From: OMOG01 sp041485845
GTDB taxonomy: Bacteria > Acidobacteriota > Terriglobia > Bryobacterales > Bryobacteraceae
Length of the DNA: 21,728 bases
Assembly: GCA_041485845.1 (NCBI GenBank)
Contig: JBGPKH010000070.1
Location: 1 to 21,728 of the forward strand
Direction of reading: 5' to 3'
The notes beneath the pieces are model-generated. The model worked only from the letters and a program-made list of their open reading frames with translations, was not told the origin of the DNA and did not search any database. Shown here in pieces: positions 7,669 to 15,731 of this stretch. The translations under genes were made by a program, and so were the position numbers. The stretch's first letter is position 1. Every line of letters begins with the position of its first letter.

Positions 7669-10600
7669 ATGTCCAAATCTCCACGCGGGCGGCTCCTCCT
7701 TGCCCTCCTTGCGCTAGGCCTTCCGTCCCTTTCGCCGGCCCAACCGGCCGAATCCGGTATGCCCGTTCTGCGCAATTACACGCCTAAGGAATACGGTGGC
7801 AACAACCAGGTCTGGTGCGTTCTCCAGGACCGCCGCGGCGTCCTCTTCTTCTGCGTCGAAAGAACGATTCTGGAGTACGACGGCGTCACCTGGCGAAAAA
7901 TATCCGTACCCTCGAATGTGGTCCGCTCCCTCGCCATGGACGCCGCAGGGAAAATCTGGGTCGGCGCCTCTGCGAACTTCGGCTACCTCGAGCCCGACGC
8001 CAACGGCGCCCTGCAGTACGTCTCCCTGGTCGAGAAAATTCCGCCAGAGCATCGCAGCTTCAACGATGTCTGGCAGGTTCTGATCACCCCCCAGGGGAAC
8101 CTCTTTCGATCCTACAACCGCCTCTTCCGCTGGGATGGCAGAAGCATGCGCGTCTGGGAGTCCAACACGCGATTTGAAGCGCTCTCGGAAGTGCGCAGCC
8201 GCATCTATACCTCGCAGCGGGGCATTGGCCTCCAGGAAATTGCGGGCGATGAATTGCGCCTGCTCCCAGGCGGCGACGCCTACAAGAGTTCCGCCAAGCT
8301 ATTCCTGCATCCCTACGACGACCGGCGCATCCTGGTCTCCACCCGGGGCGGAACCCTCACACTTTACGACGGCGAGAAAGTAGTCCCCTTTCCCACGCAA
8401 GCGGACGACTACCTCAAGAAGAACGAACTCTACACCTCCGTCCCGCTCCCTGACGGCAGCTTCTGCCTCACGACCCTGCTCGGCGGCGCGGTGATCCTGG
8501 AGCGCGACGGCCGCCTTCGCCGCCTCATCAAAACGGATGCCGGGCTCCAATGGGACAATGTCTTGACCGCCTACCCCGATCGCGAGGGAGCCCTGTGGCT
8601 GGGACTCGGCGTCGGCATCACCCGCGTCGAAGTCAACTCCCCGATCTCCATATTCTCCCGGAATTCCACCTCGGACGATGCTCGTCAAGGCGGCTCCTTA
8701 TACGTTGCGTCCGCCAGCGGAGGCGCGTTCCTCCGCCTCGTTACGGATAGCAAGACCGGCCTATCCTCGCTTCAGCCGGTCAAAGGTTCGCCCACGCAAG
8801 CCTTCCAGTTGCTTTCCTTCCAAGACCCAGCCGCCAAAGCTCCTGACCAATTGCTCGGCGCAACCGGTGTGGGCGTCATGAAAATCGACGGCGATACCGT
8901 CTCCCCGGTCGTTACTGGAATTGAGTCAATTTATGTATTGATGCAATCCAAGAAATCTCCCAACCGGGTGTTCGCCGGGTACAACGGCGCACTCGGCTCC
9001 ATTCGATGGGAAGGCGGAAAGTGGATCGATGAGGGCAGACTTCCCAAAGTCACCGATCAGATTACATCATTGGCCGAACAGTCCGACGGCACGCTTTGGG
9101 CCGGCACTGGCGCTAGCGGCGTTCTGCGCGTCGAGGTCCCCTCCACCGGGATGCGGGACGCAAAGATGGAGCGCCTTGCCGAAAAAGACGGCACTGGGAC
9201 AGCCGGGAATCTCGTCAGAACCGCCGCCGGACAGATCTTCGTCATTCCCGTCCCTCCCACCAACCTGCTGCGTTGGGATAGCACCGTCCGCAGACTCGTC
9301 CCGGACAACCGATTCCTGCTCCCGCTGAAAGATCCCGACGCGGAAGCCAACCTGTTTGAACTCCCCAACGGCGACATTTGGTCCGTAAACGGATCCTCAA
9401 GCGATCAACGCCAGGGCATGTTCCACCGCAAACCCGATGGAAGCTATGAGCTCGACGAGGATCCCTTCCGCCGGTTGTCCCGGTTCCAGATGGCCCAGGT
9501 CCGGTCCGAGCCCGATGGCAACCTTTGGATCGCCGGCAATGATGGCCTGGTCCGCTTCGACCAGCGCGTGAAACCCTCCGCCCCGGAGTCTTTCGCCGCG
9601 CTGGTGCGCCGCGTCAGCGCCGGCGCCAATGACCTCGTCTTCGGGGGGACGCCCGTTACCGGAGCCTCGGGCCCCCGTCTCCCGCACGGCCGCAACTCTC
9701 TGCGCTTTGAATTCGCCGCGCCCACTTACGGCGACGAAGCCGAAAGCACGTATCGATACTTCCTGGAAGGCGCCGACAAGGACTGGTCCGGCTGGGGCAA
9801 GCAAAAGGAGGCCAACTACAGCAGCCTCGCCCCCGGCGGGTATCGGTTCCGTGTCCGCGCCCGCAACCTCGAGGGCCGCACCGGCGAAGAAGGCGTCTAC
9901 AGCTTTACCATCCTTCCGCCGTGGTACCGCACTACGCTGGCTTATGGTGTTTACGGCTTACTCTTCGTCCTGGCCGGCATTGGCGCCCGCCAACGCGTCA
10001 TCAACCGGGAACGCGAAAAGGCCCGGCGCGAAACGGAAACTCTCGAAGCCCAGGCCAGAGCCCTGGAAGCCACCGTCGCCGAACGCACCCGGGAGATCCG
10101 CGCGCAGGCCGCCGAAATCGCGGCGCAGAAAGACAGCATCGAGCTGCTCAGCGACATCGGCAAGGAAATCACAGCCTCGCTGGATCTCGACACGATCCTG
10201 TTCAAGCTCTATGAGCGCGTCAACCAGATCGTGGACGCCAACATCTTTGGGGTGGGCCTCTACCGCCCGCAGAAGGACCTCATCGAATACAGCCTGGCCA
10301 TTGAGAACGGCAAGCGCTACGCGCCTTACACCCGCGACACGCGCGACAAGAATCAGTTCGCCGTGTGGTGTATCGACAACCGCAAGCCGATGTTGCTCAA
10401 CGACGTCGCCACGGAATCTCAGAAGTATATTCCCGCTTACCAGCACGGGGGACGCCTTCTGGAAGACGGCAGCAGAGCCCAGGCGCCCGCCTCGATGATT
10501 TACCTGCCGCTGATCGCGCAGGACCGTGTCCTCGGCGTGCTCACGATTCAGAGCTTCCAGAAGAATGCCTACACGGAGCGGCACCTCAGCCTGCTCCAGA

Positions 10601-12609
10601 ACCTCGCGGCCTACACCACGATCGCGCTCGACAACGCGGGCGCCTACCGCCAGATCAACGAGCGCGAGCACGAAATCAGCGAACGCGCCGCCGAACTGGC
10701 CACCATCAACCGCATCACCCAGGCGCTCTCCACGCAGCTCGATCGGGACCGGCTGATCCAGCTCGTCGGCGACCAGGTCCGCGACGTTTTCCATGCTCCG
10801 ATCGCTTACGTCTCGCTGCTCGATCGCGTCACCATGGTGCTCCATTTCCCGTACACCTACGGGGAAGATGCCCAGCCGCGGCCCTTCGGCGAAGGACTGA
10901 CTTCGCAGATCATCCGGAGCGGCCAGCCCCTGCTTATCAACGAAGATCTCGACGGCAGCCGCGTTCGATTGGGAGTCCGTCAGATCGGACGCCGCGCGGC
11001 CTCTTACCTCGGCGTTCCCATTCCCGCGGGCGGCGAGATGATCGGGGTCATCAGCGTCCAGACTACCGAGCAGGAAGGCCGCTTCACGGAAGCCGATCAA
11101 CGGCTTCTGTCGACCGTCGCTTCCGCCGTCGGGGTGGCCATCCACAACGCCAGGCTTTTCGAGGACGCCCGGCAGGCCCGCGCCGCCGCCGAGGACGCGG
11201 ACGCCGCCAAGAGCTCGTTCCTTTCCACCGTGAGTCATGAACTGCGCACGCCGCTCACCTCCGTGCTGGGCTTCGCCAAGATCATCCGCCGCCGCCTGGA
11301 AGAACGTCTCTTCCCGCTGATTCCGGAGGATGACAAGAAAGTCGCGACGACCAAGCGCCAGGTGGTGGACAATCTCAACGTCGTGGTGAGCGAGGGCGAG
11401 CGCCTCACCAAGCTCATCGACGACGTGCTGGACTTGGCCAAGATCGAAGCCGGTAAGCTCACCTGGAACATGGCATCGCTCTCCGTCTCCGAAGTGATCG
11501 AGCGTGCCATAGGAGCCACCTCTTCGCTGTTCGAAGCCAAGAAACTGACGCTCGTGCGGAAGGTCGAGCCCGGCCTTCCCACCATTACGGGCGATCGCGA
11601 CCGCCTCATTCAGGTAGTGATCAACCTCATCTCGAATGCCGTGAAGTTCACTGACTCCGGTTCCATTACCTGCGCGGCCAGCCTGCGCAGCGGCGAGATC
11701 GCGGTGAGCATCGCCGACTCGGGCATCGGCATCGCGCCCGGCGACCAGCCTAAAGTCTTTGAGAAGTTCAAGCAGGTGGGCGACACCCTCACCGACCGGC
11801 CCAAAGGCACGGGCCTCGGGCTGCCCATCTGCAAGGAAATCGTGGAATACCACGGGGGCCGCATCTGGGTGGAGAGCGAAATGGGCAAGGGCAGCACCTT
11901 CTCGTTCACCCTTCCCGTACAGATCGGTGTTGTGCCTGCCCCGCGCTCGATCGACATCGAATCGCTGGTCCGCCAGTTGCGCGAAAAGGTGGCCAGCCAC
12001 CAGCCCCGGCCCAAGTCCATCCTGGTTGTCGATGACGACCCCAACATCCGCTCCCTGCTCCTACAGGAGTTCACCGAAGCGGGCTACCCCGTACGGCTCG
12101 CCGAGAATGGCCGGCAGGCGCTCGCGCTCATTCGCGAGGAGACGCCGGGCCTGGTGATCCTGGACGTGATGATGCCCGAGATGAACGGCTTCGACGTGGC
12201 GGCGGTGCTCAAGAACGACCCCGCCACCATGGACATCCCGATCATCATCCTCTCGATCGTAGAGGATCAGGAACGCGGCTTCCGGCTGGGCGTGGACCGT
12301 TACCTCACCAAGCCCATCGATACGGCGTCGCTCTTTCGCGAAGTGGGCGCGCTGCTGGACCAGGGCAAGTCCAAGAAGAAGGTGATGGTGGTGGACGAGG
12401 ACGCGTCCACGGTGCGCACGCTGACCGACGTGCTGGAGACGCGCGGCTACCACGTGGTGGAATCCAACGGCGCCGACCTGGTGTCGAAAGCCGTTTCCTC
12501 GAAGCCCGACATCATCATTTTGAGCTCGCTGCTTTCGAGCGACCAGGGCGTCCGCTCGCTGCGGTTCGAGAAAGGTCTGGAGAACGTTCTATTCCTCATT
12601 TACCAGTGA
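7669..12609 (+). CDS. Propeller hybrid sensor histidine kinase (Reg_prop-Y_Y_Y-TM-GAF-GAF-HisKA-HATPase-REC-degenerate REC)
   Basis: The ATG at 7669 is chosen because a signal peptide follows (MSKSPRGRLLLALLALGLPS, cut near PAQ); the frame is open further upstream but non-coding there. A TATACT (7642-7647) could be the -10, with no clear -35. Of 1646 residues, about 30-670 form a periplasmic two-component-regulator propeller with repeats such as DREGALWLGLGVGITRVE and SDGTLWAGTGASGVLRV. A Y_Y_Y domain (about 678-749), one membrane segment (about 755-775) and a coiled coil follow. Then come two GAF domains (about 822-1003 and 1005-1165), HisKA with SHELRTP (His1190), HATPase with N, DSGIGI and GTGLGLP boxes, and an intact receiver (DDD; Asp1499; Lys1548). 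The second receiver (from about 1572) has Ser1619 where the phospho-Asp belongs and stops after its fourth strand. It senses an envelope signal and probably starts a phosphorelay with the next genes. Confidence 0.95.
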   Translation: MSKSPRGRLLLALLALGLPSLSPAQPAESGMPVLRNYTPKEYGGNNQVWCVLQDRRGVLFFCVERTILEYDGVTWRKISVPSNVVRSLAMDAAGKIWVGASANFGYLEPDANGALQYVSLVEKIPPEHRSFNDVWQVLITPQGNLFRSYNRLFRWDGRSMRVWESNTRFEALSEVRSRIYTSQRGIGLQEIAGDELRLLPGGDAYKSSAKLFLHPYDDRRILVSTRGGTLTLYDGEKVVPFPTQADDYLKKNELYTSVPLPDGSFCLTTLLGGAVILERDGRLRRLIKTDAGLQWDNVLTAYPDREGALWLGLGVGITRVEVNSPISIFSRNSTSDDARQGGSLYVASASGGAFLRLVTDSKTGLSSLQPVKGSPTQAFQLLSFQDPAAKAPDQLLGATGVGVMKIDGDTVSPVVTGIESIYVLMQSKKSPNRVFAGYNGALGSIRWEGGKWIDEGRLPKVTDQITSLAEQSDGTLWAGTGASGVLRVEVPSTGMRDAKMERLAEKDGTGTAGNLVRTAAGQIFVIPVPPTNLLRWDSTVRRLVPDNRFLLPLKDPDAEANLFELPNGDIWSVNGSSSDQRQGMFHRKPDGSYELDEDPFRRLSRFQMAQVRSEPDGNLWIAGNDGLVRFDQRVKPSAPESFAALVRRVSAGANDLVFGGTPVTGASGPRLPHGRNSLRFEFAAPTYGDEAESTYRYFLEGADKDWSGWGKQKEANYSSLAPGGYRFRVRARNLEGRTGEEGVYSFTILPPWYRTTLAYGVYGLLFVLAGIGARQRVINREREKARRETETLEAQARALEATVAERTREIRAQAAEIAAQKDSIELLSDIGKEITASLDLDTILFKLYERVNQIVDANIFGVGLYRPQKDLIEYSLAIENGKRYAPYTRDTRDKNQFAVWCIDNRKPMLLNDVATESQKYIPAYQHGGRLLEDGSRAQAPASMIYLPLIAQDRVLGVLTIQSFQKNAYTERHLSLLQNLAAYTTIALDNAGAYRQINEREHEISERAAELATINRITQALSTQLDRDRLIQLVGDQVRDVFHAPIAYVSLLDRVTMVLHFPYTYGEDAQPRPFGEGLTSQIIRSGQPLLINEDLDGSRVRLGVRQIGRRAASYLGVPIPAGGEMIGVISVQTTEQEGRFTEADQRLLSTVASAVGVAIHNARLFEDARQARAAAEDADAAKSSFLSTVSHELRTPLTSVLGFAKIIRRRLEERLFPLIPEDDKKVATTKRQVVDNLNVVVSEGERLTKLIDDVLDLAKIEAGKLTWNMASLSVSEVIERAIGATSSLFEAKKLTLVRKVEPGLPTITGDRDRLIQVVINLISNAVKFTDSGSITCAASLRSGEIAVSIADSGIGIAPGDQPKVFEKFKQVGDTLTDRPKGTGLGLPICKEIVEYHGGRIWVESEMGKGSTFSFTLPVQIGVVPAPRSIDIESLVRQLREKVASHQPRPKSILVVDDDPNIRSLLLQEFTEAGYPVRLAENGRQALALIREETPGLVILDVMMPEMNGFDVAAVLKNDPATMDIPIIILSIVEDQERGFRLGVDRYLTKPIDTASLFREVGALLDQGKSKKKVMVVDEDASTVRTLTDVLETRGYHVVESNGADLVSKAVSSKPDIIILSSLLSSDQGVRSLRFEKGLENVLFLIYQ

Positions 12610-12986
12610 ACAACATGAAGATCCTGATAGTCGACGACGAACCGCACTTGCGCGCGCTGATCCAGCAGACGCTGGAAGAACTCGAGGACGAAGGCGTGGA
12701 ACTGCTCACCGCCAGCAATGGCGAAGAGGCGCTAGAAACGATCCGCAACGAGGAGCCGCAGCTCGTCTTTCTGGACGTCATGATGCCCAAAAAGAACGGC
12801 TTCGATGTGTGCCACGCGGTGAAGAACGAACTCGGGATGAGCAAGATCCACATCATCCTGCTGACGGCCAAGGGGCAGGAATTCGACCGCCAGCGCGGAC
12901 AGGAGGTGGGGGCGAATCTTTATATGACGAAGCCTTTCGACCCGGACGCTCTGCTGGAAAAAGCTCGCGCCGTGTTAGGCCTCTAA
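12606..12986 (+). CDS. Stand-alone response regulator receiver (CheY-like)
   Basis: The 126-residue protein is a single receiver domain with every key residue: acidic pocket Asp10-Asp11, phospho-acceptor Asp57 (LVFLDVMMPKKNGFD), Thr87 (ILLTAKG) and Lys109 (YMTKPFDP). There is no output domain. The GTG at 12606 overlaps the kinase stop codon as GTGA, which suggests translational coupling. ATG 12615 is an equally possible start and would begin exactly at the first strand (MKILIVDDEP). Neither has a strong Shine-Dalgarno sequence. Because it directly follows a hybrid kinase and precedes a PP2C-type phosphatase by 5 nt, it is the natural last acceptor of the relay, acting by protein-protein contact, possibly on that phosphatase. 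The partner is inferred from gene order only. Confidence 0.93.
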   Translation: MNNMKILIVDDEPHLRALIQQTLEELEDEGVELLTASNGEEALETIRNEEPQLVFLDVMMPKKNGFDVCHAVKNELGMSKIHIILLTAKGQEFDRQRGQEVGANLYMTKPFDPDALLEKARAVLGL

Positions 12987-12991
12987 GCGCC

Positions 12992-14560
12992 ATGGCCAAC
13001 CTGACCCTCAAGACACTCCTCAGTCTCAAGAGTGGCGCCGCGCCCCCGGTTGCGGCCCTGGTCGAAGCCCTGGGCGGCGGCATCCAAGACGCTGCCGGCA
13101 AGCCGCTCCTCGGCGGTCTCTGGGACGGGGCGTCCCGCGTGCCGATTTCGCTCGAAGACGCCCCGCTGGGTTGGGCGACCGGACCGCCCGCCGCCGCCGC
13201 CGCCCTGGCCTCGCTGCTCACACATCTCGCGGCCAAGGAGTCCGAGCGCCGCGCGCTCGCGGCTGAAGTGCTCCACCTCTACCGGGAAGTCCACCTGATC
13301 GAGCAGCTTTCCGAACAACTCGCCGCGCTCCTCGACTTGTCGGCCGTCGGCCAGTCGGCCCTCGATCAGGCGAAGAGGCTCATCGCCGCTTCGCACGGGA
13401 GCATACTCGTCATGGAACAGCCGGGCGGCCCCTTCCGTTCGGTGGCCTCGTTCGGGGCTGGTGCGCCGCTTGCGGAGTCCTCGCGGTTCGCCGCTTCGGT
13501 TGTGGAACGCGGTATCGCCGAGATCGTGAACGACTGCGCCGGCGATCCGCGCGCGAGCGGCTCCGAACTCGGGCTGCGCTCGCTCATTTGCGCTCCGCTG
13601 CGCGCCAAGCAGCGCACCGCCGGCGTGATCGCGCTCGCCAACACCGACGGGACCCCTTACTCGACGGCCGATCTGAAGCTGCTCAACACCATCGCTCTGC
13701 AAACCGCCGCGGCCATCGAGAACTCGCTGCTGTGCGCGCAGATGGTGGACGCGGTCCGCGACCGCGAGCAACTCGCGGCCCTTCAGAAAGAGCTCGACAC
13801 CGCGCGCAGGATCCAGCACTCGCTGGTTCCGCGGACGTTCCCGCCCTTCCCGGAACGCACGGACTTCGACATCCACGCGCAAATGACCTCGGCCCGGTTC
13901 GTGGGCGGCGACTTCTTCGACTTCTTCCTCATGGATGACGACCATCTCGCGGTGGTGATTGGCGACGTCTCGGGCAAAGGCATCCCGGCGGCCCTCTACA
14001 TGGCGGTGACCCGCACGCAGATCAAGACGACCGCGCTTCAGGGCGTGCCGCCCGCGGATTGCCTGCTCGAAGTCAATCGCGTCCTGGTGCGCGAGAGGGT
14101 CTCGTCGATGTTCGCCACCTGCTTCTACGGCATCCTCAACACGCGTACCGGCGAGTTCCCGTACTGTAGCGCGGGCCACAATCCGCCGTATCTGCTGCGC
14201 GCTTCGGGCGGACTGGAGTCGATCGATCTGGCCGGCGGTTTGCCGCTCGGCATGTTTGACGGGATGGGGTACACGGGCGGGGTTGCGCAGCTTGCGGCGG
14301 GCGACGGACTCTTCCTTTATACGGATGGCGTGCCGGAAGCGACCGACGCAACGCTCGCGGATTTCACCGACGAGACGCTCGCCGATAGTTTGCGCGCCGC
14401 CGGGTCGCTGGGCTGCCGCGAGATCATCGACCGCGTGACGCGGGAACTGGTGGCGTTCACCGCGGGCGCTCCGCAGTCCGACGATATCACTATGCTCTCG
14501 ATTCGGAGATGCATGGGGGCAGGGAAGAAAACCAAGCCGGCCACAAATGAACGCAAATAA
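12992..14560 (+). CDS. GAF-PP2C (RsbU/SpoIIE-type) serine/threonine phosphatase
   Basis: The start is ATG 12992, 5 nt after the receiver stop, giving 522 residues. Residues 1 to about 95 form a small Ala/Leu-rich domain I do not recognise; its GGGIQDAAGKPLLGG stretch has a faint PAS/PocR flavour. A helix (85-108) leads into a GAF domain (about 108-245), a coiled-coil linker with the family motif ARRIQHSLVP (271-280), and a PP2C/SpoIIE catalytic domain (about 300-505). Metal-binding and signature residues are present: VGGDFFD (Asp307, Asp310), GDVSGKG (Asp325), SAGHNPP (393-399), LYTDGVPEA (Asp445) and SDDIT (Asp497-498). Such phosphatases usually dephosphorylate STAS anti-anti-sigma proteins in partner-switching pathways. 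No STAS or RsbW-like gene is in the window. The operon with kinase and receiver suggests control by the phosphorelay; cytoplasmic location is expected since no signal peptide is visible. Confidence 0.93.
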   Translation: MANLTLKTLLSLKSGAAPPVAALVEALGGGIQDAAGKPLLGGLWDGASRVPISLEDAPLGWATGPPAAAAALASLLTHLAAKESERRALAAEVLHLYREVHLIEQLSEQLAALLDLSAVGQSALDQAKRLIAASHGSILVMEQPGGPFRSVASFGAGAPLAESSRFAASVVERGIAEIVNDCAGDPRASGSELGLRSLICAPLRAKQRTAGVIALANTDGTPYSTADLKLLNTIALQTAAAIENSLLCAQMVDAVRDREQLAALQKELDTARRIQHSLVPRTFPPFPERTDFDIHAQMTSARFVGGDFFDFFLMDDDHLAVVIGDVSGKGIPAALYMAVTRTQIKTTALQGVPPADCLLEVNRVLVRERVSSMFATCFYGILNTRTGEFPYCSAGHNPPYLLRASGGLESIDLAGGLPLGMFDGMGYTGGVAQLAAGDGLFLYTDGVPEATDATLADFTDETLADSLRAAGSLGCREIIDRVTRELVAFTAGAPQSDDITMLSIRRCMGAGKKTKPATNERK

Positions 14561-14586
14561 ACAGGAATAAGGGAGATGATGGGCTT

Positions 14587-14685
14587 GTGCCGATTGTAGT
14601 GCGCGGATTGGTTGATCAGAGGCGGATCGCAACTGCCGTTCAGAAGGCGGAGCGCATCCTTGCGCCGGAGGTGAGACGCATCCTG
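14587..14685 (+). pseudogene. Truncated start of a small gene (uncertain)
   Basis: From GTG 14587 the + strand reads a coherent peptide: VPIVVRGLVDQRRIATAVQK followed by AERILAPEVRRI. It then loses coherence shortly before the 27-bp repeat (14698-14724). The KAERxLAPEVxRI pattern reminds me of small hypothetical proteins that sit next to HEPN-type genes, but this is an uncertain recollection. The expected continuation (a 60-80 residue domain) is absent. I read it as a gene head cut off by the recombination that also brought the repeat and padR segment here. It could also be a chance reading frame. Confidence 0.3.
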
Positions 14686-14697
14686 TTCGTGTACGGG

Positions 14698-14724
14698 CGC
14701 GTGCTGGTGGTCACCGGCAAGTTC
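14698..14724. repeat. 27-bp direct repeat, copy B
   Basis: This copy is identical to 7180-7206 except for one base. Here it lies 43 nt beyond the 3' end of padR, so the pair 'repeat plus padR tail' occurs twice in the window. The surrounding 14561-14767 holds only this repeat and the truncated gene head at 14587; no terminator for the phosphatase operon is visible. Confidence 0.7.
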
Positions 14725-14767
14725 GCCACCAGGGGGTCGCGCGCGGACGAGGGCGTCCGCCCCACTT

Positions 14768-15106
14768 TCACGCAGTCTGCAGCACTTTCTGGATGGCCGC
14801 GATCATGCGCTCGAAATCTTCGCGCTCGCTGGCAAGTTGTTTGCGGCCCGCGGGCGTGATGGTGTAGTAGCGGGCGCGGCGGTTGTTTTCCGATGCGCCC
14901 CATTGGGCTTTCACCCAGCCATTGAGGAGCAGGCGTTGCAGGGCCGGGTAGAGCGAGCTCTCGCCCACTTGCAGCACTTCGCCGGAGGAGTCCTTCAGTC
15001 TTTGGGCGATGCCGTAGCCGTGCAGCGTGTCGCGCGCCAGGGCCTTGAGGATGAGGAGATCGAGCGTGCCCGGAAGCAGCTCGAGCGAGTCCGTTTGTTT
15101 TCCCAT
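14768..15106 (-). CDS. PadR-family transcriptional regulator (short form)
   Basis: The 112-residue protein begins MGKQTDSLELLPGTLDLLIL, the standard N-terminus of short acidobacterial PadR proteins. It continues with a winged-helix domain (GYGIAQRLKDSSGEVLQVGE, SSLYPALQRLLLNGWVKAQW, RRARYYTITPAGRKQL) and ends with one dimerisation helix (SEREDFERMIAAIQKVLQ). The SSLYPALxRL recognition helix is intact. In Acidobacteriota such genes usually precede and probably regulate large MacB-like permease genes. Here none follows, since the 3' side runs into a repeat and gene debris, so its target is unknown and may be lost. It probably represses its own promoter, which lies directly upstream with only a 15-20 nt leader. 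A near-identical 3' fragment lies at 7369-7444. Confidence 0.93.
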   Translation of the reverse strand: MGKQTDSLELLPGTLDLLILKALARDTLHGYGIAQRLKDSSGEVLQVGESSLYPALQRLLLNGWVKAQWGASENNRRARYYTITPAGRKQLASEREDFERMIAAIQKVLQTA

Positions 15107-15120
15107 CGTCTGTCGTTGGG

Positions 15121-15150
15121 AGTATGACGCGGATGGAGTGCGGTTGTCAA
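15121..15150 (-). promoter_or_regulatory. padR promoter
   Basis: On the minus strand TTGACA (15150-15145, a perfect -35) and CATACT (15126-15121) are separated by 18 nt, with the padR ATG starting at 15106. The start site would fall inside the 15-20 nt before the ATG, giving a very short leader. No obvious Shine-Dalgarno sequence or clear PadR operator dyad was seen. Confidence 0.7.
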
Positions 15151-15158
15151 GCCCCCGG

Positions 15159-15242
15159 CTACAGGGCCAATTGTTTGTGGCGCCGCATTTCTTTCGGGTC
15201 GAACTTGGCCTTGACCATCATGTTGCACTTGGATAGAGACAT
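15159..15242 (-). CDS. Candidate 27-residue basic small protein
   Basis: Between the HPt-like gene and padR, the minus strand has an ATG (15242-15240) to TAG (15161-15159) frame of 27 codons. It starts MSLSKCNMMVKAKF and ends KEMRRHKQLAL. It contains one Cys and many Lys/Arg. Twenty-one of 27 codons end in G or C, as in the real genes nearby. No good ribosome-binding site is visible, and I do not recognise the sequence. It could be a true small gene, the tail of a lost gene, or chance in GC-rich DNA. Nothing else is evident in 15151-15283. Confidence 0.3.
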   Translation of the reverse strand: MSLSKCNMMVKAKFDPKEMRRHKQLAL

Positions 15243-15283
15243 CGGCGGAGACCGCTTGCTGACGCGTGCGGCACCTGGGGACT

Positions 15284-15673
15284 TCACACTCCGCGCGCAC
15301 TCAACGGTCTTCCCGAATACAGGATCATCGCCATGCTCACATCGTCAAAATGCTCCTCGATTCGGCGCACCTGCTCCGCAAGGTCCGGTATGGGCGACTC
15401 CATGGCGGCCAGCTCGAATTCGTGGCATACCGACGCGAGGGTATCGGCGCCGACCTGTCTGGCTGAGCACGTGATGGTGTGGGCCTCGCTGCGGAGTCTC
15501 GTCAAATCGGAGTTTGCGAGGGCATCCCGCACCTGCTGGAGACGCGCCGCGGTATCGACCTGGAAGGCCTCGATCAGTTGGGCGATCAGCTCCATATTGT
15601 CCGATGCAAGTTCCACCAGCGGCGCCGGAAGAGCCCATCCGAGAGAGTATTCGGCGTAGCTCGAGTTATGCAC
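15284..15673 (-). CDS. HPt-like histidine phosphotransfer protein
   Basis: The 129-residue product starts at GTG 15673; a better start is not visible, and the next ATG (residue 27) would cut into the domain. It has the four-helix HPt layout: LVELASDNMELIAQLIEAFQ, a second helix VDTAARLQQVRDALANSD, then the phosphorylation-site helix LRSEAHTITCSARQVGADTL (His65) and a final pair of helices with CHEFELAA. In canonical HPt proteins the His is followed by x-L-K-G-S/A; here it is T-I-T-C-S-A, so the usual Lys and Gly are absent. It could carry phosphate between the first receiver of the hybrid kinase and the stand-alone receiver at 12606, about 2.3 kb away on the other strand. This is inference from domain logic. 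It begins 58 nt after the GMC small-subunit gene and may be co-transcribed with it. Confidence 0.75.
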   Translation of the reverse strand: MHNSSYAEYSLGWALPAPLVELASDNMELIAQLIEAFQVDTAARLQQVRDALANSDLTRLRSEAHTITCSARQVGADTLASVCHEFELAAMESPIPDLAEQVRRIEEHFDDVSMAMILYSGRPLSARGV

Positions 15674-15731
15674 AGGGGCCTCTGGCCGCCAGTTTCGAAA
15701 GAATGCGTCGAGAGCGCAAGATTGTCGTTGG

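Noticed and set aside
9958..12000. 680-codon open frame on the minus strand opposite the histidine kinase
   Set aside because: It lies fully antisense to well-recognised GAF, HisKA and HATPase coding sequence; long antisense frames are expected in GC-rich genes and its translation shows no domain.
12983..14632. 549-codon open frame on the minus strand opposite the PP2C phosphatase
   Set aside because: The plus strand carries all PP2C signature motifs; the minus frame is His/Arg/Gly-rich without recognisable domains.
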